Source: CAYWXK01 sp964462515 (GTDB lineage: Bacteria > Planctomycetota > Phycisphaerae > Sedimentisphaerales > Anaerobacaceae). Taken from it: a stretch of DNA of 64,000 nucleotides. Position 1 is the stretch's first letter. Every line of letters begins with the position of its first letter. The position numbers and the translations under genes are program-made. The notes below the pieces were generated by a model. That model was given only the letters and a program-made list of their open reading frames with translations, made no database searches and was not told where the DNA came from. This document shows, one piece after another, positions 42,373 through 51,128 of the stretch. The stretch covers positions 15,428 to 79,427 of the forward strand of contig CAYWXK010000019.1 in NCBI GenBank assembly GCA_964462515.1, given 5' to 3'.

Positions 42373-43956
42373 ATGAAAACCGCTTCACAAGAAGAACAAA
42401 GTAAGGCGAAGATGAGCAAAGTCAAGGTTAACAACACAAACCTGCACCAACATCAAGATAATATTGCGAATGTACTGATAGTTGGTGACGATGATGAGTC
42501 GATTCGGTTTATGCTTGGAATTCTGGCTCAAAGAGGAATTTGCGGCATCGTCTCTAACGATAAAAAAAGGGCAATTGATTCTATCGAGAATAGCAGTTGT
42601 GACCTTGTATTTACTGGCGACAAGATAAGCCGTGGAGCGGACGCCCCCGGCCAGCTGCAGGACGGATTTGAACTACTTGCGAAAATCAAGACAAACTGGC
42701 CGGAGCTGCCGGTTATTATGGTGGCGAGCGATGAAAATCAGCAGATGCAACATAAACAACGAACCATTGAAACAGCGGTGAAAGCCATTCGCGAGGGTTG
42801 CCGTGACTTTCTAACCAGGCCGCTGGAGGAAGAGAAGATTAACAGCATACTGGATACTCTACTACCAAACCACCGTGTGTCAGCGATAACATCTGCTTAT
42901 GATGCTACCACTCGTCTTTATCAGATTGTAGGCAAAAGTGCAAAACTAACTCAAGCGGTCGAGTTAGCCAAGAGAGTAGCACCAACATCTGTGCCGGTTT
43001 TAATAACCGGCGAAAGCGGAACAGGCAAAGAGCTGATTTCCTACCTTATTCACCAGGAAAGCCGAAGAGCAAATGGGCCGTATATTAAAGTAAATTGCAC
43101 GGCACTGAGCGATTCGCTTTTAGAGAGCGAGCTTTTTGGTCACGAGAAAGGGGCCTTCACCGGGGCCTATAGCCAGCGTAAAGGTCGATTCGAAATGGCT
43201 CATGGCGGAACCTTGCTGCTGGATGAAATTAGCGAAACGCCGATGAGATTTCAGGCCAAGCTGCTGCGAGCGCTCGAGCAGCAAGATTTTGAGCGTGTTG
43301 GTGGAAACGAAAATGTCCAAGTCGATGTGCGGGTCATAAGCACAACCAATAAAGATTTATTTCAGGAGGTCCGACAGGGCAGGTTCCGCCAGGACCTTTA
43401 TTATCGGATAACCGGTGTCAGATTACTTATACCGCCTCTGAGAGAGCGCAAGGAGGATTTGCCGGACTTTGTGTGGCATTTTATCAATCTCTATGCGCGC
43501 GAAGGTCAGCGCTGCATCAAAAAAATTGATGATGTGATGATGGGGATTTTTGCCAATTACGATTGGCCCGGCAATGTGCGGCAGTTGCGAAATGCCGTGC
43601 GAACATCGCTGATTCTGGGCGCAGGTGAAACTCTCTCTTTAGCAGATGTCTCCTGGCTCTTTGATGAATTGCAGCCCCTTGTGCAGAAAAATTGCAGCGA
43701 TTTTTCAAAACAAGGGAGCAATTGTGAATCAACCGGTCGGTTACAAAATGGGACATTTGAGGTGCAGAATAGAGTCGAGAGTTCGGGACTTGGAGGAATA
43801 CCGCTTGAGCAAATAGAGCGACAGGCAATTCTGGAGACTTTGCACCAAACGGCAGGCAACCAGACAAAAGCTGCAAAGGTGCTGGGTATAAGCGACCGGA
43901 CATTAAGAGACAAAATTCACCGGTATCGAAAAGAAGGCTGTCTCCAGACAATTTAA
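42373..43956 (+). CDS. Second sigma-54 activator with atypical receiver (NtrC/FlrC family)
   Basis: The 527-residue product has a receiver-like domain (about 33-165), an AAA+ domain with Walker A GESGTGKE (213-220), the GAFTGA loop (260-265) and Walker B LLLDEI, and a C-terminal Fis-type helix-turn-helix (NQTKAAKVLGISDRTLRDKI). The receiver is unusual. The acidic cluster is shifted by one residue (VGDDDES), the phosphosite region reads DLVFTGDKIS with Gly at the expected Asp position, and the conserved Lys is Arg in LTRPLE. No sensor kinase gene is nearby. It lies between the TPR pair and fliL and probably controls flagellar sigma-54 promoters. Confidence 0.9.
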   Translation: MKTASQEEQSKAKMSKVKVNNTNLHQHQDNIANVLIVGDDDESIRFMLGILAQRGICGIVSNDKKRAIDSIENSSCDLVFTGDKISRGADAPGQLQDGFELLAKIKTNWPELPVIMVASDENQQMQHKQRTIETAVKAIREGCRDFLTRPLEEEKINSILDTLLPNHRVSAITSAYDATTRLYQIVGKSAKLTQAVELAKRVAPTSVPVLITGESGTGKELISYLIHQESRRANGPYIKVNCTALSDSLLESELFGHEKGAFTGAYSQRKGRFEMAHGGTLLLDEISETPMRFQAKLLRALEQQDFERVGGNENVQVDVRVISTTNKDLFQEVRQGRFRQDLYYRITGVRLLIPPLRERKEDLPDFVWHFINLYAREGQRCIKKIDDVMMGIFANYDWPGNVRQLRNAVRTSLILGAGETLSLADVSWLFDELQPLVQKNCSDFSKQGSNCESTGRLQNGTFEVQNRVESSGLGGIPLEQIERQAILETLHQTAGNQTKAAKVLGISDRTLRDKIHRYRKEGCLQTI

Positions 43957-43988
43957 TAGCAATATTCTAATTAAAAGTTGAGGCAAAA

Positions 43989-44573
43989 ATGGCAGATGAA
44001 GGCCAGACAAAAGAAAAGGAAAAGCAAGAAGAGCCAAAAACGGAAAAGACCGGCAAAGTGGGTCTAATTAAGCGGTTCCTGCCGTGGATAATACTCGGTG
44101 CTGTCGTAATAATCTTTGCCGGCACAGGTTTTGTTCTCGGTCGGGTCCTGGCTGGTCCCGGCACGACCGAGACAGAGCAGTCATCGCAGCAAAACCAGAA
44201 AACTCAGGTAGAGAGCCTGAAAGCAGATGATTTAACAAAAGACACGAAAAAAGTTTGGTATTACGACTTAGAGCCTGTCATAGCAAATCTGGATGAGCCA
44301 AACGTAACACGTTATGTCCGTGCATCTTTGATTCTGGAGATAGGTCCGGAGATAGACCAGGAAAAGGGAAAAGCCTTCCTTGATGAGAAAAAACCTGTTT
44401 TGACAAACTGGCTGGCTATCTATCTTGCCAGTCTAAATCTTGAGGACATTAGAGGCGAAAAGAACTTAAAAGGTATTCAGATGCAAATCCTCGATGCTTT
44501 TAATGAAAAACTTTTTCCTGATAGCAAGCCCCGAATCAGCCAGATTCTTTTTAGGGAATTCGCTATACAATGA
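43989..44573 (+). CDS. fliL: Flagellar basal body protein FliL
   Basis: FliL rings the stator and stabilises its active state. The 194-residue product has a charged N-terminal tail, one membrane helix (about residues 33-57, LPWIILGAVVIIFAGTGFVLG) and the periplasmic FliL domain. That domain contains YDLEPVIANLDEPNVTRYVR and ends FPDSKPRISQILFREFAIQ. The last four bases (ATGA) overlap the fliM start, so the genes are coupled. Confidence 0.93.
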   Translation: MADEGQTKEKEKQEEPKTEKTGKVGLIKRFLPWIILGAVVIIFAGTGFVLGRVLAGPGTTETEQSSQQNQKTQVESLKADDLTKDTKKVWYYDLEPVIANLDEPNVTRYVRASLILEIGPEIDQEKGKAFLDEKKPVLTNWLAIYLASLNLEDIRGEKNLKGIQMQILDAFNEKLFPDSKPRISQILFREFAIQ

Positions 44574-45562
44574 ACGGCCTGGATACTCACAATCTAAGTA
44601 AGGAAAAGATACAACAACTTTTAGCGAGCCTGGGTTCAAGGCCCGCCGAAGATGCTACGCAAATAGAGGCCGTGGAATATAACTGGCGCCAGCCTCGTTA
44701 TTTTAGCGGCGAACAATTAAAATCGCTCAAGGACTTCATAGAAAAAGTAGCCGCAGCATTCGCGGAAAGACTTGCAAGCTTTTCTCACAACACCTTTAAC
44801 GTGATAGTTTCTTCAACCACTGAACACTGCTGGAATGAATTTCTTATTTCGCCCAAGGAAAGCAAAAAGAACGATTACTACTTAACTTTTGGCAGTGAAC
44901 ATAGAAATCCGTGCGGATTTATTGACTTATCCTCACAAGCCGCAATTGTCCTATCAACGCAATTACTTGGTGACACTGAATCTGAAAACGGCCCCCGGAG
45001 GAATTTATCAGAGCTGGAAGAATCGCTTCTTTTAGATACCGCCTCTGCCCTCATAGAGGTTTTTTCCCCGATAAACCGGGGTTGTGGAAAGTATGCATTT
45101 CAGCCGGCCAAAAGTTTCGTGCGAGGACAATTACCCCTTGAGCTGCAAGGCACAGAAGAGCTATTCAAAATTGTTTTTGCAATCAAGAAAGCCGATGCGG
45201 CTGATAGCTTTGAAATTTGCATTTTAATACTTTGCAGCGAGCTTGAGCGCGCTACAGGAATAACCACAGCAACCGGCGACGAATCATCTGCCAAAAAAAT
45301 TTCGCAAGCGATTGTTGAGCATATCGAGCGAATACTGGTTCCCGTTGGGGTCAGATTGTCCTCCACTTCCCTGAGCTTTGGGGAAATAATGAATTTGCAG
45401 GTCGATGATGTTCTGGTTCTCGATAAGAAAATTGATGAGCCTGTTGAATTACTTGCGGGCAGCCGAACTGTTTGCCGGGGCCGACCTGCAAAATCAGAAG
45501 GCGAGTATGCGATGATAATTACAGAACCGCTTTATACTACCTCACAAAATAAGGCGAACTAA
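44570..45562 (+). CDS. fliM: Flagellar motor switch protein FliM (divergent)
   Basis: FliM forms the C-ring wall. The 330-residue product keeps the N-terminal switch-ligand helix (LSKEKIQQLLASLG), a CheC-like middle domain and a C-terminal SpoA domain (MNLQVDDVLVLDKKIDEPVE). The middle domain is divergent: the GGxG loop that contacts FliG is not evident, and the aligned place reads LLGDTESENG. It lies between fliL and fliN as expected. The call rests on N- and C-terminal motifs and on position. Confidence 0.85.
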   Translation: MNGLDTHNLSKEKIQQLLASLGSRPAEDATQIEAVEYNWRQPRYFSGEQLKSLKDFIEKVAAAFAERLASFSHNTFNVIVSSTTEHCWNEFLISPKESKKNDYYLTFGSEHRNPCGFIDLSSQAAIVLSTQLLGDTESENGPRRNLSELEESLLLDTASALIEVFSPINRGCGKYAFQPAKSFVRGQLPLELQGTEELFKIVFAIKKADAADSFEICILILCSELERATGITTATGDESSAKKISQAIVEHIERILVPVGVRLSSTSLSFGEIMNLQVDDVLVLDKKIDEPVELLAGSRTVCRGRPAKSEGEYAMIITEPLYTTSQNKAN

Positions 45563-45591
45563 AGATTCGTAATCCAAAAGGAAACGAAAAT

Positions 45592-46005
45592 ATGGCAAAA
45601 ACAGATAAAGCAGTTGCCGTTAAAGAGAAAGAAGAGCAAGAAAATAATGTTTCAGAAGCAGACTCAAAAACGCAGGTTCAATCTGTCGAATTTCCCGAGG
45701 CTGCCGAGAACGAATCAGTCGGTTCCGGTGGAAGTATTGATATTCTACTCGATATGGATGTCCCCATTACGGTTGCCATAGGCAAAACAGAGATACCTGT
45801 TCGGCGGCTTTTGCAGCTCGGACCCGGGTCAGTGTTGAAACTCGGTAAACCGATTGATGAACCGGTAGAGCTATACCTGCGAGACAGCAAATTTGCAACC
45901 GGAACTGTGGTGGTCGTGGACGACCACTTTGCTGTGAAAATAAAACAGATTCTCAGCCCCGGTGATTCCGGCGCTAACGTCACCAAGATGGAAAAGAAAT
46001 CATAA
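45592..46005 (+). CDS. fliN: Flagellar motor switch protein FliN
   Basis: FliN completes the C-ring base and docks the export ATPase. The 137-residue product has a charged N-terminal extension (about 45 residues) and a classic SpoA domain (SIDILLDMDVPITVAIGKTE, then LLQLGPGSVLKLGKPIDEPV). The stop overlaps the flhA start by 1 bp (TAATG). Confidence 0.95.
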   Translation: MAKTDKAVAVKEKEEQENNVSEADSKTQVQSVEFPEAAENESVGSGGSIDILLDMDVPITVAIGKTEIPVRRLLQLGPGSVLKLGKPIDEPVELYLRDSKFATGTVVVVDDHFAVKIKQILSPGDSGANVTKMEKKS

Positions 46006-48128
46006 TGGCAATCGCAGCACAATCACGTCCAACAACGCTGCTCAATATGCCATCGGCATCTAACAGCAATATCATTTTATCTGTGGGCATGGTGTCGATT
46101 CTCGCGACGCTTATTGTGCCGCTGCCGACACCGCTGCTGGATATGCTTCTGGCCTGCAGTCTATCGCTTGCCATAGCCGTTTTGATAGTTACTCTGTCTG
46201 CAAAAGAGGCTATTGAACTGTCCGCCTTTCCATCATTGCTGCTTTTTACGACTTTATTTCGCCTCTGCCTTAACGTGGCCTCGACCAGACTGGTACTTTT
46301 ACAGGGCAACGCCGGCAAAATTATCCAGACGTTCGGAAACTTTGTTGCCGGCGGGAGTCTTATTGTTGGACTGGTGATTTTTTTAATTCTCGTTGTTATA
46401 CAGTTCATAGTAATCACAAAAGGTGCCGAGCGAATAAGCGAGGTCTCTGCCCGGTTTACACTTGATGCGATGCCCGGCAAACAAATGGCAATTGATGCAG
46501 ACCTCAATGCCGGAACAATTACCGAAGAGCAGGCCAACGAGCGCAGGGCAAAAATCGTTAAGGAAAGCGAATTCTACGGGGCAATGGACGGCGCCAGTAA
46601 ATTTATTCGCGGCGAAGCCAAAGCAGGGCTGGTAATCACGGCTGTGAACATAATCGGCGGCATAGCAATGGGCTATTCGCGCGGGATGACGATTGGCGGA
46701 GCCGTAAAAACTTACTCGATACTTTCTATCGGCGATGGGCTGGTCAGCCAGATACCATCGGTAATAATCTCCGTAAGCTCCGGATTTCTGGTAAGTAAAA
46801 TTTCGTCCTACCACAGCGTGGCTCAAGACCTTTCGCAGCAATTTCTCAGGACCAGCCAGCCGCTGTTAATAGCGGCAACGATTATCTGTTCGATGGCACT
46901 GGTGCCGGGACTACCCAAGATACCATTCTTATTACTGGGCGGCGGCACTATGCTGATGGCTCGAGTAGCCGGCCGGTCTGAAAAAGAACAAAAGAAACCA
47001 CAGACAACACTGCAACAAGCCAAAGCCGAAAAACAACCGGTTGAAGAGATGCTCGATATTGACAGAATTTGTGTGCAGGTCGGCGTGCGATTGATTAGTA
47101 TGGTTGACCCTCGCAAAAACAATACAATTTTCGAGCGAATCGGGGCATTACGGAGAAAATTTGCTCAACAGCTTGGAATCGTCATACCGCTGGTGCGATT
47201 ACGGGATAACATCAACTTAGAGCCAACCGCATACGAAATTCGAATCTTTGACCATCCGGTAGCAAAAGGACGGCTCGAAACCGATATGTTCCTCGCTATG
47301 GATTCTGGCACTGCACAGGCCAAAATAGAAGGTATAGAAACCACCGAGCCTGTTTATGGATTGTCGGCCTTATGGATTACAAAAGCCAATAAAGAAAAGG
47401 CCGAATTGAGCGGCTATACCGTGATTGACCCCGAATCGGTCTTCATCACACATTTATCCGAAACGCTTCGCAAACACGCCGACGAATTACTAACCCGCGA
47501 AGATGTGCAATTACTTGTCGAGCGGCTCCGTAAAACTCAACCATCATTGATTGGCGAAGTGGTCGGAACAGAAGGACAGGTATCCATCGGCCTGCTTCAA
47601 CGGGTGCTTAGAAACCTGTTGAAAGACGGAACGCCCATTCGTGAATTAACTACCATCATTGAATCGTTAGGCGAGCATATCTCAAAAACTAAAAATGCTG
47701 CTATTTTGACAGAAATGGTTCGAAAATCGTTAAGCAGAACTATCACTGAGCAACATAAAGATGAAAGGGGCAAGATTTCGGCCATCACTATCGACCCGGC
47801 ACTTGAACACCAGATGACATCAACTTTGCGGCAGGACGCTGAGACAATAACCCTTGCTCTGCCGGCAGAAGCGGCGATGGAGATAAGCAGGAAAATTGCC
47901 ACTGCCTGGAAGGCAGCGATGGACAAAGGTAAGGACAAAGTGATTTTGTTGTGCGATTCAAGATTACGTTCGCCGCTATCAACGATGTTATCGCGGATAG
48001 TGCCGCTATTGCCGGTGGTGGCCTACGATGAAATTGTGCTCGGAACCGAAGTTGAACCGGCAGAAATCATAACGGTCCATCAGGCTGAAGTTATGCAAGT
48101 GAAGGAACAAGAGCTTGTTGCCGCCTGA
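46005..48128 (+). CDS. flhA: Flagellar export gate protein FlhA
   Basis: FlhA is the nonameric gate subunit that selects substrates and uses the proton motive force. The 707-residue product has the membrane half (about 1-330, with ELSAFPSLLLFTTLFRLCLN and FVAGGSLIVGLVIFLILVVI) and the FHIPEP-type block RFTLDAMPGKQMAIDADL. The cytoplasmic half binds chaperones (QVGVRLISMVDPRKNNTIFE, LPVVAYDEI). The length is normal. It is not followed by flhF and flhG, which often accompany it. Confidence 0.97.
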   Translation: MAIAAQSRPTTLLNMPSASNSNIILSVGMVSILATLIVPLPTPLLDMLLACSLSLAIAVLIVTLSAKEAIELSAFPSLLLFTTLFRLCLNVASTRLVLLQGNAGKIIQTFGNFVAGGSLIVGLVIFLILVVIQFIVITKGAERISEVSARFTLDAMPGKQMAIDADLNAGTITEEQANERRAKIVKESEFYGAMDGASKFIRGEAKAGLVITAVNIIGGIAMGYSRGMTIGGAVKTYSILSIGDGLVSQIPSVIISVSSGFLVSKISSYHSVAQDLSQQFLRTSQPLLIAATIICSMALVPGLPKIPFLLLGGGTMLMARVAGRSEKEQKKPQTTLQQAKAEKQPVEEMLDIDRICVQVGVRLISMVDPRKNNTIFERIGALRRKFAQQLGIVIPLVRLRDNINLEPTAYEIRIFDHPVAKGRLETDMFLAMDSGTAQAKIEGIETTEPVYGLSALWITKANKEKAELSGYTVIDPESVFITHLSETLRKHADELLTREDVQLLVERLRKTQPSLIGEVVGTEGQVSIGLLQRVLRNLLKDGTPIRELTTIIESLGEHISKTKNAAILTEMVRKSLSRTITEQHKDERGKISAITIDPALEHQMTSTLRQDAETITLALPAEAAMEISRKIATAWKAAMDKGKDKVILLCDSRLRSPLSTMLSRIVPLLPVVAYDEIVLGTEVEPAEIITVHQAEVMQVKEQELVAA

Positions 48129-48160
48129 ACATAATCTGATTAACGAAAGGAGAGTTAATA

Positions 48161-48403
48161 GTGCCATTACAGGTCCGGTCAATCGCTATAAGCATTGCAG
48201 TAGTATTTTTCTTTGTGTTGAGTTTAGTCAGCTACTTTAGTGGTCTAGCGCCATTTACCTGCTGTAAGCGAGCTTTATTAGGAGCGGTGCTGGCATACAT
48301 AGTATCGAGCTGGGCTGTAAAGGCGATAAATTCTATCCTGATTAACGCAATGGTTACAAGCCAGATGAAGCAAAAGGAAAAAGAAAGTGGCGGTAAAGAC
48401 TAA
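48161..48403 (+). CDS. Small two-helix membrane protein between flhA and fliA
   Basis: The 80-residue product starts at GTG 48161 with a strong AAAGGAG site. It has two hydrophobic helices (SIAISIAVVFFFVLSLVSYF and ALLGAVLAYIVSSWAVKAI) and a lysine-rich tail. It overlaps fliA by 17 bp. No named family is recognised. It occupies the place where flhF/flhG are found in many polar flagellates. Real coding is supported by the ribosome site and the overlap with fliA. Confidence 0.7.
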   Translation: MPLQVRSIAISIAVVFFFVLSLVSYFSGLAPFTCCKRALLGAVLAYIVSSWAVKAINSILINAMVTSQMKQKEKESGGKD

Positions 48404-49193
48404 AAGCATTGCACAAGAGCAGCCTCCTGAAGATGCCCCCAGGCATCTGAACAAGGCCGCCACGCGCGCATATTCAGGCCAGAAAAACCAACAGGCCGAT
48501 AATGAGCAGATAGCCGATTTTCTGCCGATGGTTCATAAAATAGCCCGGCAGGTTGTAACATATCTAAAACCCCCATTATCATTTGAGGACCTGGTCTCAG
48601 CAGGGACTGTCGGGCTGGTTAAAGCCGCGAGGGAGTTTGACCCATCTCGCCAGGTCGAATTCAAAACCTATGCCTATATCAGAATCAAAGGCGCCATCCT
48701 CGATGAGCTGAGAGGCTGGTCTTTTGTGCCGGCAAATCTAAATAAACGGATTCAGAATGCTTTGCAGTTGAGCCGGAAGATTCTCGAAGAGACAGGGCTG
48801 GCGCCTACTGATGAAGAGTTATCTGAAAAACTTGAAATACCTATTGACGAACTTTACAAAACATTCGAAAGCGCCCGCGCTCAGCATTTTGTTTCACTGG
48901 ACTGGTTCGGAGAGGACGCACCGCCGCTATGCAACTTATTAGCGGCCGCCAATACCGCTACTGCCGACCAGCAGGCTGAACGAGCGGAGCTAATTGACAA
49001 ATTAGCCGAAGCGATTGAGCACTTGCCCCAAAAGCAGAGGCAAATCATTATCTTTTATTATCAGCAGCATCTGACAATGAAACAGATTGCAGAGGTTTTT
49101 GAGATTACGGAATCTCGCGTGAGTCAGCTACACTCAAGTGCGATATTCAATCTTTCTGTAAGATTGAAGGAGTGGAAAGATGCCAGATTATAA
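48387..49193 (+). CDS. fliA: RNA polymerase sigma factor for flagellar operon, FliA (sigma-28)
   Basis: FliA transcribes late flagellar genes. The 268-residue product starts at GTG 48387. Region 2 reads FEDLVSAGTVGLVKAAREFD and FKTYAYIRIKGAILDELRG. Region 3 is around LEETGLAPTDEELSEKL. Region 4 reads LPQKQRQIIIFYYQQHLTMK and FEITESRVSQLHSSA. These are FliA/WhiG-type signatures. It is controlled by FlgM, encoded at 51129. Confidence 0.96.
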   Translation: MAVKTKSIAQEQPPEDAPRHLNKAATRAYSGQKNQQADNEQIADFLPMVHKIARQVVTYLKPPLSFEDLVSAGTVGLVKAAREFDPSRQVEFKTYAYIRIKGAILDELRGWSFVPANLNKRIQNALQLSRKILEETGLAPTDEELSEKLEIPIDELYKTFESARAQHFVSLDWFGEDAPPLCNLLAAANTATADQQAERAELIDKLAEAIEHLPQKQRQIIIFYYQQHLTMKQIAEVFEITESRVSQLHSSAIFNLSVRLKEWKDARL

Positions 49194-49404
49194 TTCCAAC
49201 ATAATTAAACCGGTGGAAAATTTGCAAAATATTCCGGGTTTGGTCCCGGCCAAAGACCGCGAGCAGAAAAAACGCCGGCAGCCACAGGAAGAAAATAAGG
49301 AAAAATTGCAACAAGAGCCGGGCAAATCTGCCGACGAGCAAAAAGCACGCAAAAAAATTACTAAAAACGAAAATGAGATGGACACTATTGACTATTGCGC
49401 ATAA
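49180..49404 (+). CDS. Small charged protein coupled to fliA
   Basis: The 74-residue product begins at ATG 49180 within the last codons of fliA, with AAGGAG 8-14 bp upstream. It is hydrophilic and Lys/Glu/Gln rich (LVPAKDREQKKRRQPQEENK) and ends TIDYCA. Short charged proteins of this type occur after flagellar sigma factor genes in some other bacteria. I cannot name a family. The overlap and ribosome site support expression. It could be intrinsically disordered. Confidence 0.6.
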   Translation: MPDYNSNIIKPVENLQNIPGLVPAKDREQKKRRQPQEENKEKLQQEPGKSADEQKARKKITKNENEMDTIDYCA

Positions 49405-49450
49405 CCGAATGACCGGCACTTGGCAAAATAGAGAAAGGTCAGGATAATAA

Positions 49451-49690
49451 ATGGCAAAGACGACAGGACACGTTCTAAAAGCGAGCGACGTAAAACTTGA
49501 AGGTCAATTATATCTTGAACTGGCAAACACGCAGGGAAAACTGCCAAAAGATAAAAATACAATCTTACCTGCACCACAAATACGTATTGTCGAAAATCAA
49601 CAGGAATTCGCTGTAATAGAAGTAACCTGCTGGTGCGGGAGAAAAATACATTTGAAATGTGAATACAACGGTTCAGCAGCTTCTGCATAA
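49451..49690 (+). CDS. Small protein with CxC motif
   Basis: The 79-residue product follows AGGATAATAA-ATG. It is mostly beta-type sequence, with a CWCGRKIHLKC motif near the C terminus (about residues 61-71) that could bind a metal through three cysteines. No signal peptide or known family is recognised. It is placed between the fliA-coupled small gene and a lipoprotein gene, all in one direction. Confidence 0.6.
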   Translation: MAKTTGHVLKASDVKLEGQLYLELANTQGKLPKDKNTILPAPQIRIVENQQEFAVIEVTCWCGRKIHLKCEYNGSAASA

Positions 49691-49767
49691 AAAAGCCAAA
49701 TGCAAAATTGAACGTTGGGAAGGCCTGTTTAAGTGACTAAACGAATAAAATTATGGAGAAAAACACG

Positions 49768-50370
49768 ATGAAACCTGTGAAAAAAATTACGCTGTTACTG
49801 ATTTTGTCGCTATCGGTGCTCCTACCATCAGGGTGCTCAGCTCCTCAAGAGCAGGCACGTGGTATTATCTTATCTGACTTAGCCGACGGTCAGAGCGGTT
49901 CTGTTGCAAAAAGATTTCAGGAATCTGCCCCACAAAGCCCAACGGCGGTGGACTCCGCGATAGAACTTTCGCAACAATATGCCAAACTATCCGAGGAAGC
50001 AGCGGTGCTGCGGCAGCAGAACCAGGACCTTATCACCAAAAATCAGCAGCTCAAAGAACGCGTTACTATTCTTGAGGCGGATTTACAACAAACGCAAAAA
50101 GAGCTTAGCGAAGCAAACGACTTTTTAGTCCAGATACGCCTTGAATTGAACAACTGGAAAACTAATGTGCTGGGTTTTCGTGACGAGATGCGCGATGCAC
50201 AAAAAGCTCAACTGGAAGCCCTGCTGAAAATACTTAAAGCCCTTGGCGGCGAGGTCACCAAAGAATCAGCCCTGCAGGAAGGTCCATCATCTACTGCACC
50301 GCCAAACGACAGCGAGTCCGACAAGTCTGGTGAGCCTCAGCCACAGCAAACAGCAGTTTCGGGTGGTTAA
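49768..50370 (+). CDS. Coiled-coil lipoprotein in the flagellar locus
   Basis: The 200-residue product has a lipoprotein signal (KKITLLLILSLSVLLPSGC, with Cys about 23 residues from the start). It is followed by a long coiled coil (about 65-145, EEAAVLRQQNQDLITKNQQL). The tail is Ser/Pro/Gln rich. ATG 49768 is preferred over 49753 because GGAG sits 9 bp upstream. It lies one base from the next lipoprotein gene, so the two are probably made together. Outer-membrane or P/L-ring association is possible but inferred. Confidence 0.75.
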   Translation: MKPVKKITLLLILSLSVLLPSGCSAPQEQARGIILSDLADGQSGSVAKRFQESAPQSPTAVDSAIELSQQYAKLSEEAAVLRQQNQDLITKNQQLKERVTILEADLQQTQKELSEANDFLVQIRLELNNWKTNVLGFRDEMRDAQKAQLEALLKILKALGGEVTKESALQEGPSSTAPPNDSESDKSGEPQPQQTAVSGG

Positions 50371-50371
50371 A

Positions 50372-50995
50372 ATGAATAATGTGCGAATAGTTTTATTACT
50401 TTTACCGGCGGTTTTGTCGGGCTGCAGAAATTATTATTACAAAACTCCTGCAGAAGCGGCAGCCTATTATTATCTAAATCCAACCAAGAACCTGACCAGC
50501 GTTGGCAGGGTTGCTCTTGTCGAGCTGGACAACGATTCGAGCTATCCGCAGATTTCCACCGATGTCACGGAGGCCCTTTTCCAGTCGCTGCAAAAGAAAC
50601 AGGTTTTCGGCCTGACAATCGTTCGCCAGCAGGAACCATCCTGGCGAAGTCTGCAATTAAATCTGGACTCAACATATACCCTTGCTCAGTTATCAGCCAT
50701 CCGTGAGGCGCTAAAGTGCAATGCGATATTAGTTGGAACTATAACGCAGTATCGGCCTTATCCTCATACTGTAATCGGGCTGCGGCTTAAGCTCCTGGAC
50801 TTGACAGATGGGCAATTATTATGGGCTCTTGAGCAGGTTTGGGATAGTGGCGATAAAACGACAGAATATCGCATAAAACAATACTTTGAACACCAAAAAC
50901 GCTCAGGCTTTGCGCCGTTACGGGAAGAGCTGGTGGCAGTTAGCTCGCTTGAATTCGTCAAATTTGTAACTTATGAGGTTGCTGAAACGTTATAG
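50372..50995 (+). CDS. Lipoprotein with CsgG/LpoB-like domain
   Basis: The 207-residue product starts at ATG 50372 right after the previous stop. It has a lipoprotein signal ending LSGC. Its body (GRVALVELDNDSSYPQIST, AILVGTITQYRPYPH, LRLKLLDLTDGQLLWALEQV) has the alternating pattern of the CsgG/LpoB/FlgO-type fold, in which a multi-strand sheet senses or lines envelope structures. Flagellar outer-membrane accessory proteins such as FlgO/FlgT use related folds. The fold call is by pattern only. Confidence 0.65.
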   Translation: MNNVRIVLLLLPAVLSGCRNYYYKTPAEAAAYYYLNPTKNLTSVGRVALVELDNDSSYPQISTDVTEALFQSLQKKQVFGLTIVRQQEPSWRSLQLNLDSTYTLAQLSAIREALKCNAILVGTITQYRPYPHTVIGLRLKLLDLTDGQLLWALEQVWDSGDKTTEYRIKQYFEHQKRSGFAPLREELVAVSSLEFVKFVTYEVAETL

Positions 50996-51063
50996 CCCAA
51001 AATTCGGTTTTCGCCCAAAAAGGCTGCCTACTTTAGAAAAAATGGCAATTAAGAAAAAAAATG

Positions 51064-51090
51064 TAAAGTTTTTTAAGAAACTTGCGAAAA
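51064..51090 (+). promoter_or_regulatory. Candidate sigma-28 promoter of flgM
   Basis: TAAAGTTT at 51064-51071 is an exact sigma-28 -35. Eleven bases later TGCGAAAA (51083-51090) matches the -10 GCCGATAA at five of eight positions, including CGA and the final AA. It lies 38 bp before the flgM ATG. Late expression of flgM under FliA is known in enterobacteria. Confidence 0.5.
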
Positions 51091-51128
51091 GAATAATGAA
51101 CGAAGAGTTCTGAAAGAAAAGAAACACA

